62,332 nucleotides of DNA from Corynebacterium otitidis ATCC 51513 (GTDB lineage: Bacteria > Actinomycetota > Actinomycetes > Mycobacteriales > Mycobacteriaceae), in the NCBI RefSeq assembly GCF_000296405.1, contig NZ_JH815192.1, positions 287,876-350,207 on the forward strand, read 5' to 3'. The notes beneath the pieces are model-generated. The model made no database searches and was not told where the DNA came from. It saw only the letters and a list, made by a program, of their open reading frames with translations. Shown one piece after another: positions 37,745 to 49,330 of this stretch (position 1 is the stretch's first letter; each line of letters begins with the position of its first letter). The position numbers and the translations under genes were made by a program.

Positions 37745-37777
37745 GAAAGGCCCCGGCCGCTGTCGGCCGGGGCTTTC
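37745..37777. terminator. Bidirectional terminator between the CobT-like gene and ilvE
   Basis: Inverted repeat GAAAGGCCCCGGCC / GGCCGGGGCTTTC with one bulge, T-rich on both strands. Confidence 0.78.
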
Positions 37778-37796
37778 TTGTTGCGCGTCTTTTGGG

Positions 37797-38915
37797 CTAG
37801 CGCGCCGCGGAGAGCGTCGTGTTCCAGCCGTGGGCGTCCTCGACGCGGCCCTGCTGGATGCCGGTGAGGCGCTCGCGGAGCTTCATGGTCACCTCGCCGG
37901 GCTCGTTGCCGTTGATGGTGAACTCGCCGCCCTCGGACTTCACGGTGCCGACCGGGGTGAGGACCGCGGCGGTGCCGCAGGCGAGCGCCTCGGTCATGCG
38001 GCCGGAGGCGACGTCGTCGCGCCACTCGTCGACGCTGATCTTGCGCTCCTCGGTGCGGTAGCCGAGCTCCTTAGCGACGGTGAGCAGCGAGTCGCGGGTG
38101 ATGCCGGGCAGCAGCGAGCCGCTGAGCTCCGGGGTGACGAGGGTGACGCCCTCGTCGGAGTCCTCGGAGCCGTAGACGAACATGAGGTTCATGCCGCCCA
38201 TCTCCTCGACGTAGCGGCGCTCGATGGCGTCGAGCCAGACGACCTGGTCGCAGCCCTTCTCCGCGGCCTGCTGCTGGGCGAGGAGGGAGGAGGCGTAGTT
38301 GCCGGCGCACTTCGCCTCGCCGGTGCCGCCGGGCGCGGCGCGGACGAAGTCCTCGGAGAGCCAGACGCTCACGGGGCTGACCCCGCCGGTGAAGTAGGCG
38401 CCGGACGGGGAGGTCATGACGACGAAGCGGTAGCGGTCGGCGGCGCCGACGCCGAGGGTCTCCTGCATGCCGAACATGAGGGGTCGGATGTAAAGGGAGG
38501 CCTCCCCGCCGGCGGCGGGGACCCAGTCGCGGTCGACGTCGACGAGGGTGCTCACGGCCTTTAAGAACAGCTCCTCGGGCAGCTCCGGCATGGCGAGGCG
38601 GCGCGCGGAGTTGTTGAGGCGGCGGGCGTTGGACTCGGGCCGGAACGCCGAGACCGAGCCGTCCTCGTGGCGGAAGGCCTTGAGCCCCTCGAAGATGGAC
38701 TGGCCGTAGTGGAGGACGCACGTCGCCGGGGAGAGCTCGAAGGGGCCAAACGGCACGATGCGGGCGTCGTGCCAGCCCTCGTCGGCGGTCCAGTCGACGA
38801 TGGCCATGTGGTCGCTAAAGATCTTCCCGAAGGCGGGGTCCTTGAGGATCTCCTCGCGGCGCTCGTCGGGCGTCGGGTTATCCGTGCGGGTGATGGTGAA
38901 ATCGAGCGTGCTCAT
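37797..38915 (-). CDS. ilvE: Branched-chain amino acid aminotransferase
   Basis: PLP enzyme of aminotransferase class IV for Leu, Ile and Val, 372 residues from ATG at 38915. HYGQSIFEGLKAFRHEDGS is near residue 75, the PLP lysine is in the AKCAGNYASSLLAQ stretch near 200, and EEMGGMNLMFVY and GTAAVLTPVG follow. A TAGGTT hexamer ends 8 nt before the ATG, supporting this start over the upstream frame to 38972. It is divergent from pepA. Confidence 0.95.
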   Translation of the reverse strand: MSTLDFTITRTDNPTPDERREEILKDPAFGKIFSDHMAIVDWTADEGWHDARIVPFGPFELSPATCVLHYGQSIFEGLKAFRHEDGSVSAFRPESNARRLNNSARRLAMPELPEELFLKAVSTLVDVDRDWVPAAGGEASLYIRPLMFGMQETLGVGAADRYRFVVMTSPSGAYFTGGVSPVSVWLSEDFVRAAPGGTGEAKCAGNYASSLLAQQQAAEKGCDQVVWLDAIERRYVEEMGGMNLMFVYGSEDSDEGVTLVTPELSGSLLPGITRDSLLTVAKELGYRTEERKISVDEWRDDVASGRMTEALACGTAAVLTPVGTVKSEGGEFTINGNEPGEVTMKLRERLTGIQQGRVEDAHGWNTTLSAAR

Positions 38916-38923
38916 AGCAAGTA

Positions 38924-38929
38924 AACCTA
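38924..38929 (-). promoter_or_regulatory. Candidate -10 of leaderless ilvE
   Basis: TAGGTT on the minus strand ends 8 nt before ATG 38915. Confidence 0.45.
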
Positions 38930-38994
38930 CTACGGGCCCTGCCCTGGCCCGCCGGGGTGGCGCCGGTCTCACTCGGCGGGACCGGCGACGCCGT

Positions 38995-39000
38995 TATCAT
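38995..39000 (+). promoter_or_regulatory. Candidate -10 of pepA
   Basis: TATCAT on the plus strand would give a leader of about 105 nt before the pepA ATG at 39113. Confidence 0.35.
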
Positions 39001-39112
39001 GGGTTGCCACGCGCGCGGCGGCCACCAGAGCCACGCTCGATCGGCCGCCGCCGCCCGAATGACCTTTGTCCGCGCGTCTCGACGATCGAAGTGTAAGGAA
39101 GCGACTACGCCC

Positions 39113-40726
39113 ATGAGCTCTAAGAAGGACCACCCGCCGCGCCAGCTGCCGGCCTACGGCACGATCGCGACCGCCGAACTGACGAAGTCGGTGCCCAAGG
39201 AGGCGACCGTCGCCGTCGTGCCGGTGCTCGCGGGCGGCGACGCGGACGCGACCGTCTCGCTGCCCGGCTCCCTCGTCGCCGACGAGCGCGCCGCGGCCGA
39301 GATCGTCCGCCAGCTCGAGGTCCACGGCGCGACCGGCGCGCTCGGCGAGGTGCACGCCCTCGTCGCGCCGGAATCCGCGACCAAGAAGGGCCTGCCCGAG
39401 CGGCTCGTCGCCGTCGGCCTCGGCGAGGAGCGTCTCCTGCCGGGCGGGCGGGACGCTGACGAGGGTGCCGGCGACCGGATCCGCCGCGCCGCCGGCGAGG
39501 CGGCCCGCGCGGTCGCCAAGGGCGCGACCGGCCCGGTGGTGGTGGCGACGACGCTCGGCGACTGGGGCATCCGCGAGGCCGTCGAGGGCTGGATCCTCGG
39601 CTCCTACACGTTCCGCGGGGAGCGCGGCGCGGGCGGGCGCACGGTCGTCGCCTCGCCGGGCACCGGGCGGGTGCAGGTGGAGAGCCACGTCGCCGTGCTC
39701 ACCGAGAAGCGCCCCACCACCCGGGAGAAGGAGGAGCTGGTGCGCGCGACGATCATCGCCGAGTCGGTGGCCTTCGCCCGCGACCTCGTCAACACCCCGG
39801 CCAACGTCCTCAACCCCGAGGCCTACGCCAACGAGCTCGCCGGCCAGGCGGAGTTCTTCGGCCTCGACTCGGAGATCCTCGACGAGACGGAGCTCCACCG
39901 GGAGGGCTTCGGCGGGGTGCTCGCCGTGGGCGGCGGCTCCGAGCGCCCGCCGCGGGTGGTGCGCCTGTCGTGGAAGCCGCGCAAGGCGAAGCGCCACGTG
40001 GCGCTCGTCGGCAAGGGCATCACCTTCGACACCGGCGGCATCTCGCTCAAGCCCGCCTCCGGGATGGAGAAGATGATCTCGGACATGGGCGGCTCCGCCG
40101 CGGCGGCCGCAGCGGCCATCGCCGCCGCGCGCCTCAACCTGCCCATCCAGGTCACCGCGACGCTCCCGCTCGCGGAGAACATGCCCTCGGGCAAGGCGAC
40201 CCGCCCGGGCGACGTCGTCACCCACTACGGCGGGATCACCACCGAGATCCTCAACACCGACGCCGAGGGGCGCCTCGTGCTCGCCGACGCGATCGCCCGC
40301 GCGAGCGAGGACGAGCCCGACTTCCTCCTAGAGACCGCGACGCTCACCGGCGCGCAGATCACCGCTTTAGGCAACCACACCGCCGGCGTGATGGGCTCCG
40401 AGGAGTTCCGCGACCGCGTCGCGCAGACCGGGCGGCGCGAGGGCGAGCGGGCGTGGGCGATGCCGCTGCTCGAGGAGCACACCGAGGAGCTCGCCTCCCC
40501 GATCGCGGACATCCGCAACCACTCCAACTCCCGCGACGGCGGGATGCTCTACGCCGGGCGCTACCTCGAGCAGTTCGTCGGCGAGGGCATCCAGTGGGCG
40601 CACGTCGACGTCGCGGGCCCCTCGTGGAACGACAAGGGCCCGAGCGGCTACACGCCCTCCCGGGCGACCGGCGTGCCGGCGCGCACGTTCATCGCCGTCC
40701 TCGAGGAGCTCGCCGAGGAGTCCTAG
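39113..40726 (+). CDS. pepA: Leucyl aminopeptidase (peptidase family M17)
   Basis: Two-metal cytoplasmic aminopeptidase, 537 residues from ATG at 39113 with AAGGAAG upstream. The N-terminal macro-like domain is followed by the catalytic domain with the metal- and substrate-binding KGITFDTGGISLKP near residue 300 and the signature NTDAEGRLVLADAI near 380. The open frame upstream to 38957 overlaps the ilvE start and lacks support. The role is peptide turnover; some homologs also bind DNA. Confidence 0.94.
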   Translation: MSSKKDHPPRQLPAYGTIATAELTKSVPKEATVAVVPVLAGGDADATVSLPGSLVADERAAAEIVRQLEVHGATGALGEVHALVAPESATKKGLPERLVAVGLGEERLLPGGRDADEGAGDRIRRAAGEAARAVAKGATGPVVVATTLGDWGIREAVEGWILGSYTFRGERGAGGRTVVASPGTGRVQVESHVAVLTEKRPTTREKEELVRATIIAESVAFARDLVNTPANVLNPEAYANELAGQAEFFGLDSEILDETELHREGFGGVLAVGGGSERPPRVVRLSWKPRKAKRHVALVGKGITFDTGGISLKPASGMEKMISDMGGSAAAAAAAIAAARLNLPIQVTATLPLAENMPSGKATRPGDVVTHYGGITTEILNTDAEGRLVLADAIARASEDEPDFLLETATLTGAQITALGNHTAGVMGSEEFRDRVAQTGRREGERAWAMPLLEEHTEELASPIADIRNHSNSRDGGMLYAGRYLEQFVGEGIQWAHVDVAGPSWNDKGPSGYTPSRATGVPARTFIAVLEELAEES

Positions 40727-40745
40727 CCGGACGCCGGATCACCAA

Positions 40746-40783
40746 CGCCCCGCGGCGCGGCCCACGGCCGGCCCCGCGGGGCG
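40746..40783. terminator. Possible terminator between pepA and the next convergent gene
   Basis: 10-bp arms CGCCCCGCGG / CCGCGGGGCG with an 18-nt loop, but no T-run. Confidence 0.35.
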
Positions 40784-40794
40784 GCGGCGTCTGA

Positions 40795-41199
40795 TCAGTC
40801 GTCCTCCCCGGAGGCCCGGTTGGCCTCCTCCCAGCGGGCGCGGCGCTCGCGCTGCTTCTCGCGGTTGCGCAGCACGCGCTCGCGCTCGATGTACTCGCGC
40901 ATCCGCTGGGGGTACCCGGTCTCCTCCACGTCGTAGACGGGGCAGTCGAGCAGCCGGGCGACCGCGTCGATGCCCTTCGGGCCGCCGATCCGGCGCCGGA
41001 TGTTCGCGCCCGCGGCGTCGACGACGACGACGGACATCTCGTTGATGAACGTCTCGGGCTCGACGTAGGCCTCGACGGGGCCACGGCCGGCGGCCCATTC
41101 GCGAAGCGCGTCAGCGTCGGCCTGCCGGATCGTCTCCCCCGGCGCGCGCTTCGCGCGGGGTCCCTTCTTCGACTTGTGGCGACGCAGGAAGTTAAACAC
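40795..41199 (-). CDS. Conserved corynebacterial protein of unknown function
   Basis: 134 residues from GTG at 41199: a basic N-terminus (MFNFLRRHKSKKGPRAKR), a central part with EAYVEPETFINEMSVVVVDAAG and IGGPKGIDAVARLLDCPVYD, and a highly charged C-terminal helix rich in Arg and Glu. No membrane segment or known catalytic motif is seen. TAGAAT ends 8 nt upstream of the GTG, indicating a leaderless transcript. Between pepA and sucB a similar gene occurs in related corynebacteria, from memory. The function is unknown. Confidence 0.7.
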   Translation of the reverse strand: MFNFLRRHKSKKGPRAKRAPGETIRQADADALREWAAGRGPVEAYVEPETFINEMSVVVVDAAGANIRRRIGGPKGIDAVARLLDCPVYDVEETGYPQRMREYIERERVLRNREKQRERRARWEEANRASGEDD

Positions 41200-41207
41200 G
41201 GCTACCC

Positions 41208-41213
41208 ATTCTA
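41208..41213 (-). promoter_or_regulatory. -10 of leaderless gene 40795-41199
   Basis: TAGAAT on the minus strand, 8 nt before GTG 41199. Confidence 0.55.
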
Positions 41214-41311
41214 GGGGGTGGTCTCCTCCCCCACCGAGCGCGCCCGCGGCCGCGCACCCGCTCGCCTACCCGGGCACTGTGACTAATGCTACGAATCGGG
41301 GCCCGGGCTAC

Positions 41312-41317
41312 TAGGGT
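41312..41317 (+). promoter_or_regulatory. Candidate -10 of sucB
   Basis: TAGGGT in the stretch between the divergent genes; a leader of about 45 nt with AAGGGAG before the ATG would follow. Confidence 0.35.
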
Positions 41318-41368
41318 ATGCACTACCGGTTTTCCGTTGCTAGAACGACGTTCAAGGGAGTCTTATCG

Positions 41369-43153
41369 ATGGCGTTCTCTGTTGAGATGCCCGAGCTCGG
41401 TGAGTCCGTCACCGAGGGCACTGTCACCCAGTGGTTGAAGGAGGTCGGCGACACCGTCGAGGCCGACGAACCCCTCCTCGAGGTATCCACCGACAAGGTC
41501 GACACCGAGGTGCCTTCGCCCGCCTCGGGGGTCCTTCTGGAGATCAAGGTCGAGGAGGACGACGAGGTCGAGGTCGGCGCCGTGATCGCGGTGCTCGGCG
41601 AGGAGGGCGAGACGCCTGACTCGGACGACTCCTCGGGCTCCGACTCCGCTACGGACGAAGGCGATTCGGGCGAGACCGAGGACGCCTCCTCCGAGGAGAA
41701 GGCCGACGAGGAGGAGCCCAAGAAGGACGAGCCGAAGGGCGAGAAGCAGTCCTCGGGCTCCTCCAGCGAGGTCGCCATGCCCGAGCTCGGCGAGTCCGTC
41801 ACCGAAGGCACCGTCACCCAGTGGCTCAAGGAGGTCGGCGACACCGTCGAGGCCGACGAGCCGCTGCTCGAGGTCTCGACCGACAAGGTCGACACCGAGG
41901 TTCCCTCCCCCGCCTCGGGCGTGCTGCTCGAGATCCTCGTCGAGGAGGACGAGGAGGTCGAGGTCGGCGCCCCGATCGCGCGCATCGGCGACAAGGACGC
42001 CGCCCCCGCGAGCTCCGACGACTCGGGCGACGAGGACGACTCCGACGCGAAGCAGGACGAGGACGCCGCCGAGGAGAAGAAGGCCGAGCCGAAGCAGGCC
42101 GAGGACGAGAAGCCCGCCGAGGAGGAGGAGAAGGACTCCGAGCCGGCCGAGCAGCCCGCCGAGGAGAAGAAGGCCGAGCCGAAGCAGGCCGAGAAGAAGG
42201 AGGAGGCCTCCTCCTCCGGCTCGAAGCCGTACGTCACCCCGCTGGTGCGCAAGCTCGCCCGCAAGCACGACGTCGACCTCGACGCGGTCGAGGGCACCGG
42301 CGTCGGCGGGCGGATCCGCAAGCAGGACGTGCTCGCCGCCGCCGAGGGCGAGCCGGCGAAGGCCTCCGGCTCCGGCGAAGAGAAGAAGGCCGGCGGCCCG
42401 TCGACGAAGCGCGTCGACCCGGAGAAGGCGAAGCTGCGCGGCACCGAGCAGAAGGCCAACCGGATCCGCCAGGTCACCGCCCGCAAGACCGTCGAGGCGC
42501 TGCAGACCTCCGCGCAGCTCACCCAGGTGCACGAGGTGGACGTCACCCGCGTCGCGGAGCTGCGCGCCCGCTCGAAGAAGGCGTTCCAGGACAAGCACGG
42601 CGCGAAGCTCACCTACCTGCCGTTCTTCGCGAAGGCCGTCGTCGAGGCGCTGGTGAGCCACCCGAACGTCAACGCGTCCTACGACGCGGAGACGAAGGTC
42701 ATCACCTACCACCCGGGCGTGAACCTCTCCATCGCCGTGGACACCGAGCGCGGGCTCATCAGCCCGGTCATCAAGAACGCGGAGAAGCTCTCCGTCGCGG
42801 GCCTGGCGAAGGCCATCGCGGACCTCGCGGAGCGGGCCCGGTCGAACAAGCTCAAGCCGGACGACCTCTCCGGGGGCACGTTCACGCTGACGAACATCGG
42901 CTCCGAGGGCGCGCTCATCGACACCCCGATCCTCGTGCCGCCGCAGGCCGGGATCCTCGGCACGGGCGCGATCGTCAAGCGCCCGGTGGTCGTCAGCGAG
43001 GACGGCATCGACTCGATCGCCATCCGGCAGATCGCGTACCTGCCGTTCACCTACGACCACCAGCTCGTCGACGGCGCGGACGCCGGGCGGTTCCTCACCA
43101 CCATCAAGGACCGCCTCGAGACCGCCGCCTTCGACGACGAGCTCGAGCTCTAA
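41369..43153 (+). CDS. sucB: 2-oxo acid dehydrogenase complex E2 (dihydrolipoyl acyltransferase)
   Basis: 594 residues from ATG at 41369. Two lipoyl domains (about residues 1-80 and 134-210), each with [14 protein letters not shown] around the lipoylated lysine, are joined by linkers rich in Glu, Lys, Ala and Pro. A peripheral-subunit binding domain ([19 protein letters not shown]) is near 290. The catalytic acyltransferase domain ends with [14 protein letters not shown], which holds the active-site His and Asp. In C. glutamicum this single E2 (annotated sucB or aceF) serves the combined pyruvate/2-oxoglutarate dehydrogenase. It opens a block of lipoate-dependent genes. Confidence 0.93.
   Translation: MAFSVEMPELGESVTEGTVTQWLKEVGDTVEADEPLLEVSTDKVDTEVPSPASGVLLEIKVEEDDEVEVGAVIAVLGEEGETPDSDDSSGSDSATDEGDSGETEDASSEEKADEEEPKKDEPKGEKQSSGSSSEVAMPELGESVTEGTVTQWLKEVGDTVEADEPLLEVSTDKVDTEVPSPASGVLLEILVEEDEEVEVGAPIARIGDKDAAPASSDDSGDEDDSDAKQDEDAAEEKKAEPKQAEDEKPAEEEEKDSEPAEQPAEEKKAEPKQAEKKEEASSSGSKPYVTPLVRKLARKHDVDLDAVEGTGVGGRIRKQDVLAAAEGEPAKASGSGEEKKAGGPSTKRVDPEKAKLRGTEQKANRIRQVTARKTVEALQTSAQLTQVHEVDVTRVAELRARSKKAFQDKHGAKLTYLPFFAKAVVEALVSHPNVNASYDAETKVITYHPGVNLSIAVDTERGLISPVIKNAEKLSVAGLAKAIADLAERARSNKLKPDDLSGGTFTLTNIGSEGALIDTPILVPPQAGILGTGAIVKRPVVVSEDGIDSIAIRQIAYLPFTYDHQLVDGADAGRFLTTIKDRLETAAFDDELEL
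41387..41600 (+). repeat. Internal direct repeat, lipoyl domain 1 of sucB
   Basis: Nearly identical at DNA level to 41777-41990, 390 bp further on. It encodes the first lipoyl domain. Recent duplication or gene conversion keeps the copies alike. Confidence 0.8.
41777..41990 (+). repeat. Internal direct repeat, lipoyl domain 2 of sucB
   Basis: Second copy of the repeat at 41387-41600, encoding lipoyl domain 2. Confidence 0.8.
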
Positions 43154-43170
43154 CGCCCGACCTCCCGATA

Positions 43171-43201
43171 GCGCCCGCCGGCACCTAACCCCGGCGGGCG
43201 C
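43171..43201 (+). terminator. First terminator after sucB
   Basis: 11-bp perfect inverted repeat (GCGCCCGCCGG arms, 9-nt loop) 17 bp after the sucB stop, followed by a TTCGCTTTA stretch. Confidence 0.7.
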
Positions 43202-43214
43202 TTCGCTTTATCTC

Positions 43215-43252
43215 CCCGCCGCCCGGCGTCGTCGCCGGCGGCGGGTTTTTTT
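43215..43252 (+). terminator. Second, strong terminator after sucB
   Basis: About 13-bp stem with one bulge (CCCGCCGCC arms, TCGT loop) followed by seven T. It separates sucB transcription from gcvP. Confidence 0.88.
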
Positions 43253-43418
43253 ATCCGGGCCGGCCGCGCGGCAATAGCGCGCCCCGCGGGCCGGGACCGC
43301 CGGCGCGGCCCCGGTCGAGCGAGGGCAGCGCCAGGCAAATTGAAAGGGTGAGCCACGGGGATCATTCGAAGGTGGCAAAGGACACGTTCTCGAGGCGGTC
43401 GCGACCCACAAACGTACC

Positions 43419-43424
43419 TATACT
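43419..43424 (+). promoter_or_regulatory. -10 of gcvP
   Basis: TATACT with downstream GG; the -35 is weak. A leader of about 43 nt follows, with AAGGAG before the ATG. Confidence 0.55.
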
Positions 43425-43473
43425 GGGACGTGGTGCCTACACCTACGATTTCTGTTAAGGAGATCTCCTCATT

Positions 43474-46353
<2,880 letters not shown>

Positions 46354-46456
46354 CTAGCTAGCGCCGCTCGGCGCCGCCCGAGGCGCGGCCCGGGGTCCCC
46401 CAGAAACCGCCCCCGGCCCGGGCCCGCGCCGGCCACCACCCGGGGGCCTCACTCGT

Positions 46457-46503
46457 CCCGCCCCGGGGAGCGCGACCGCACAATCGCCGCTCCCCGGGGC
46501 GGG
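46457..46503 (+). other. 16-bp perfect hairpin between gcvP and gcvT
   Basis: Arms 46457-46472 and 46488-46503 are perfectly complementary (CCCGCCCCGGGGAGCG), with a 15-nt loop. No T-run follows, so it is not a typical terminator. It may stabilise the upstream mRNA, reduce read-through or be a weak terminator. Confidence 0.65.
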
Positions 46504-46588
46504 CCCGGGACGACATCCCCGCCGCCCCGGATAGCGACAACTTCACCAGCGATCATCCTGCGCGAAGGAAAGGAGAGCCGGCTCAATC

Positions 46589-47698
<1,110 letters not shown>

Positions 47699-47733
47699 AT
47701 CACCCCCAGCCGCGGTATTCGCGTGCAGCCTTG

Positions 47734-47763
47734 CGCCCCGACCGCTTCGAAACCGGGGCGTTT
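47734..47763 (+). terminator. Weak terminator-like hairpin after gcvT
   Basis: Seven-bp arms CGCCCCG / CGGGGCG with a 13-nt loop, followed by TTT, 36 bp after the gcvT stop. Confidence 0.45.
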
Positions 47764-47769
47764 GGCGAC

Positions 47770-47775
47770 TACAAT
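47770..47775 (+). promoter_or_regulatory. -10 of gcvH leader transcript
   Basis: TACAAT, a strong actinobacterial -10. The start of transcription is expected about 7 nt downstream, at the GTG of the 8-codon ORF. Confidence 0.6.
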
Positions 47776-47781
47776 AAGGAC

Positions 47782-47808
47782 GTGAAGATAGCGCGGGGGA
47801 CGCGGTAA
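47782..47808 (+). CDS. Possible leaderless 8-codon leader ORF before gcvH
   Basis: GTG start 6 nt after the TACAAT hexamer, encoding VKIARGTR, then TAA. It lies 55 nt before the gcvH ATG. A leaderless start codon at the expected transcription start is suggestive of translation, but a peptide this short could be chance. Regulatory meaning is unknown. Confidence 0.3.
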   Translation: MKIARGTR

Positions 47809-47863
47809 ATGCGACAGAGGCGTTCGCCGGTAGTGCTATCTCGAACACAGAAAGGCTCGTATC

Positions 47864-48256
47864 ATGCCCCAGCTGCCCGAGAATTTCTCCTACTCCGAGG
47901 ACCACGAGTGGATCAACGTCCCGGCCGACGAGGCCGAGGGCAAGACCGTCCGCGTGGGCATCACCCACATCGCCGCCGACCGGCTCGGTGAGATCGTCTT
48001 CGCCGAGCTCCCGGAGGTCGGCGACGAGGTCGAGGCCGACTCCCCCGTCGGCGAGCTCGAGTCCACGAAGTCCGTGTCCGACATCATCTCCCCGGTGAGC
48101 GGCAAGGTCACGGCGATCAACGAGGACCTCGACGACGACTACTCGGTCATCTCCGAGGACCCCTACGAGAAGGGCTGGCTCTTCGAGGTCGAGGCCACCG
48201 GCACCGCCGACCTCTCCACCGCGGAGGAGTACGCCAAGGAGAACGGCGACGACTAG
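47864..48256 (+). CDS. gcvH: Glycine cleavage system H protein
   Basis: Small lipoyl carrier protein shuttling the aminomethyl group between P, T and L proteins; 130 residues. The lipoylated lysine is in GELESTKSVSDIISPVSG near residue 70, and DHEWINV near the N-terminus is typical. GAAAGG lies about 9 nt before the ATG. Octanoyl transfer by LipB, encoded just downstream, normally begins on this protein. Confidence 0.95.
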   Translation: MPQLPENFSYSEDHEWINVPADEAEGKTVRVGITHIAADRLGEIVFAELPEVGDEVEADSPVGELESTKSVSDIISPVSGKVTAINEDLDDDYSVISEDPYEKGWLFEVEATGTADLSTAEEYAKENGDD

Positions 48257-48314
48257 TCTCCGCACGATACGGGCCCGCGCGACCCCCGGCGAGCTCGTTT
48301 CCCGTTTGCGCTGA

Positions 48315-48383
48315 AGGACCCGCCCGGCCGCGGCAGCCGCAAGGCGATCGACAGATCGCCGGCTCGCCCGGCGGGCGGGTCCT
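48315..48383 (+). other. Predicted three-way junction RNA element between gcvH and lipB
   Basis: Outer stem of 11-12 bp (AGGACCCGCCC at 48315 with its complement ending 48383) encloses two hairpins: GCGG-CAG-CCGC (48330-48340) and GGCGATC-GACA-GATCGCC (48343-48360). A T-rich stretch (48402-48408) follows about 20 nt later. It may be a terminator with a branched loop or a regulatory RNA; no known riboswitch class was recognised. Confidence 0.5.
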
Positions 48384-48410
48384 CGCCATATTCGACCCCA
48401 GACTTTTTCT

Positions 48411-48437
48411 CCCCGCCGCCTTTAGAGGGCGGCGGGG
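48411..48437. other. Hairpin in the lipB leader
   Basis: 10-bp perfect arms CCCCGCCGCC / GGCGGCGGGG with a 7-nt loop, 45 bp before the lipB ATG. No T-run follows. Confidence 0.5.
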
Positions 48438-48481
48438 CCCGCACACACCCCCGATATTTTCCGAGTGAGGCCCGGTAGACC

Positions 48482-49270
48482 ATGAGCAACGCCCCGCGCG
48501 ACCCGTTCTTCCCCGCCGACGAGTCGATCCTCGCCGCCGGCGGCACCCCCGCCACCACGAACCTCGGCCGGATGGACTACCTCGAGGCGCTGCGCCGCCA
48601 GGAGCAGGCCGTCGACCGGCGCATCAAGGGCGAGGCCGAGGACCAGTACCTCGTCGTCGAGCACCCCTGCATCTACACCGCGGGCAAGCGCACCCAGCAG
48701 GAGGACATGCCCGACAACGACGTGCCCGTCATCGACATCAACCGCGGCGGGCGCATCACCTGGCACGGCGAGGGGCAGCTCGTCGTCTACCCCATCGTCA
48801 AACTCGCCGACCCGGTCGACGTCGTCGACTTCGTCCGCCGCCTAGAGGAGGCGCTCATCGCCACCGCCGTGGACCTCGGCGTGACGACCGCGGGCCGCAT
48901 CGACGGCCGCTCCGGGGTGTGGGTGCCCGCCGACGGGCAGCGCCCCGACCGGAAGCTCGCGGCCATCGGGATCCACATCTCCCGCGCGGTGACCAGCCAC
49001 GGCATCGCGCTCAACTGCAACAACACGCTCGAGTACTACGACCACATCCTGCCCTGCGGCATCACCGACGCCGGCGTGACGACCCTGTCCGAGGAGCTGG
49101 GCCGCGAGGTCACCATCGAGGAGGCCGCCGGACCCTTCCTCGCCCGCCTCACGGAGGCGCTCCAGGGAGGCCTCAAGGTGAGCGAGCGCACGTTCCGCAC
49201 CATGCCCAACCCGGACAAGGGCCTCGGCAAGCGCACCGCCCCGCTGCGCGGCATAACCCCCGGTCAGTAG
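48482..49270 (+). CDS. lipB: Lipoyl(octanoyl) transferase
   Basis: Transfers octanoate from acyl carrier protein to lipoyl domains. 262 residues. The family signature GGRITWHGEGQLVVYP is near residue 83, the catalytic lysine region KLAAIGIHISRAVTSHG is near 160, and the catalytic cysteine is in DHILPCGI near 190. ATG at 48482 has GAGG in a suitable region upstream. Clients are SucB and GcvH, both encoded upstream. Confidence 0.95.
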   Translation: MSNAPRDPFFPADESILAAGGTPATTNLGRMDYLEALRRQEQAVDRRIKGEAEDQYLVVEHPCIYTAGKRTQQEDMPDNDVPVIDINRGGRITWHGEGQLVVYPIVKLADPVDVVDFVRRLEEALIATAVDLGVTTAGRIDGRSGVWVPADGQRPDRKLAAIGIHISRAVTSHGIALNCNNTLEYYDHILPCGITDAGVTTLSEELGREVTIEEAAGPFLARLTEALQGGLKVSERTFRTMPNPDKGLGKRTAPLRGITPGQ

Positions 49271-49294
49271 CGCCAAAGCCGCCCGGGCGCGGTG

Positions 49295-49323
49295 TTTACC
49301 CCGGCGGCCACCAGGCGTAGACT
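49295..49323 (+). promoter_or_regulatory. Leaderless promoter of lipA
   Basis: -35 TTTACC (49295-49300), 17-nt spacer, -10 TAGACT (49318-49323), then 7 nt to GTG 49331. The only nearby purine run, GGGGGG, is too close to the start to act as a Shine-Dalgarno. Confidence 0.7.
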
Positions 49324-49330
49324 GGGGGGC

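Larger units (their letters stand above)
43154..43473. other. Intergenic region between sucB and gcvP
   Basis: 320 bp with two consecutive terminators (43171-43201 and 43215-43252) and the gcvP promoter (43419-43424). The stretch 43260-43400 contains no gene. It was checked for a glycine riboswitch without a convincing fit. Confidence 0.65.

Noticed and set aside
43310..43410. Possible glycine riboswitch before gcvP (GCCAGGCAAA and GGCAAAGGACA-like strings)
   Set aside because: The strings resemble parts of the aptamer core, but GGAGAG and the CCGAAGG core do not occur in the right order or pairing. The best gcvP promoter (43419) lies downstream, which would leave the element untranscribed.
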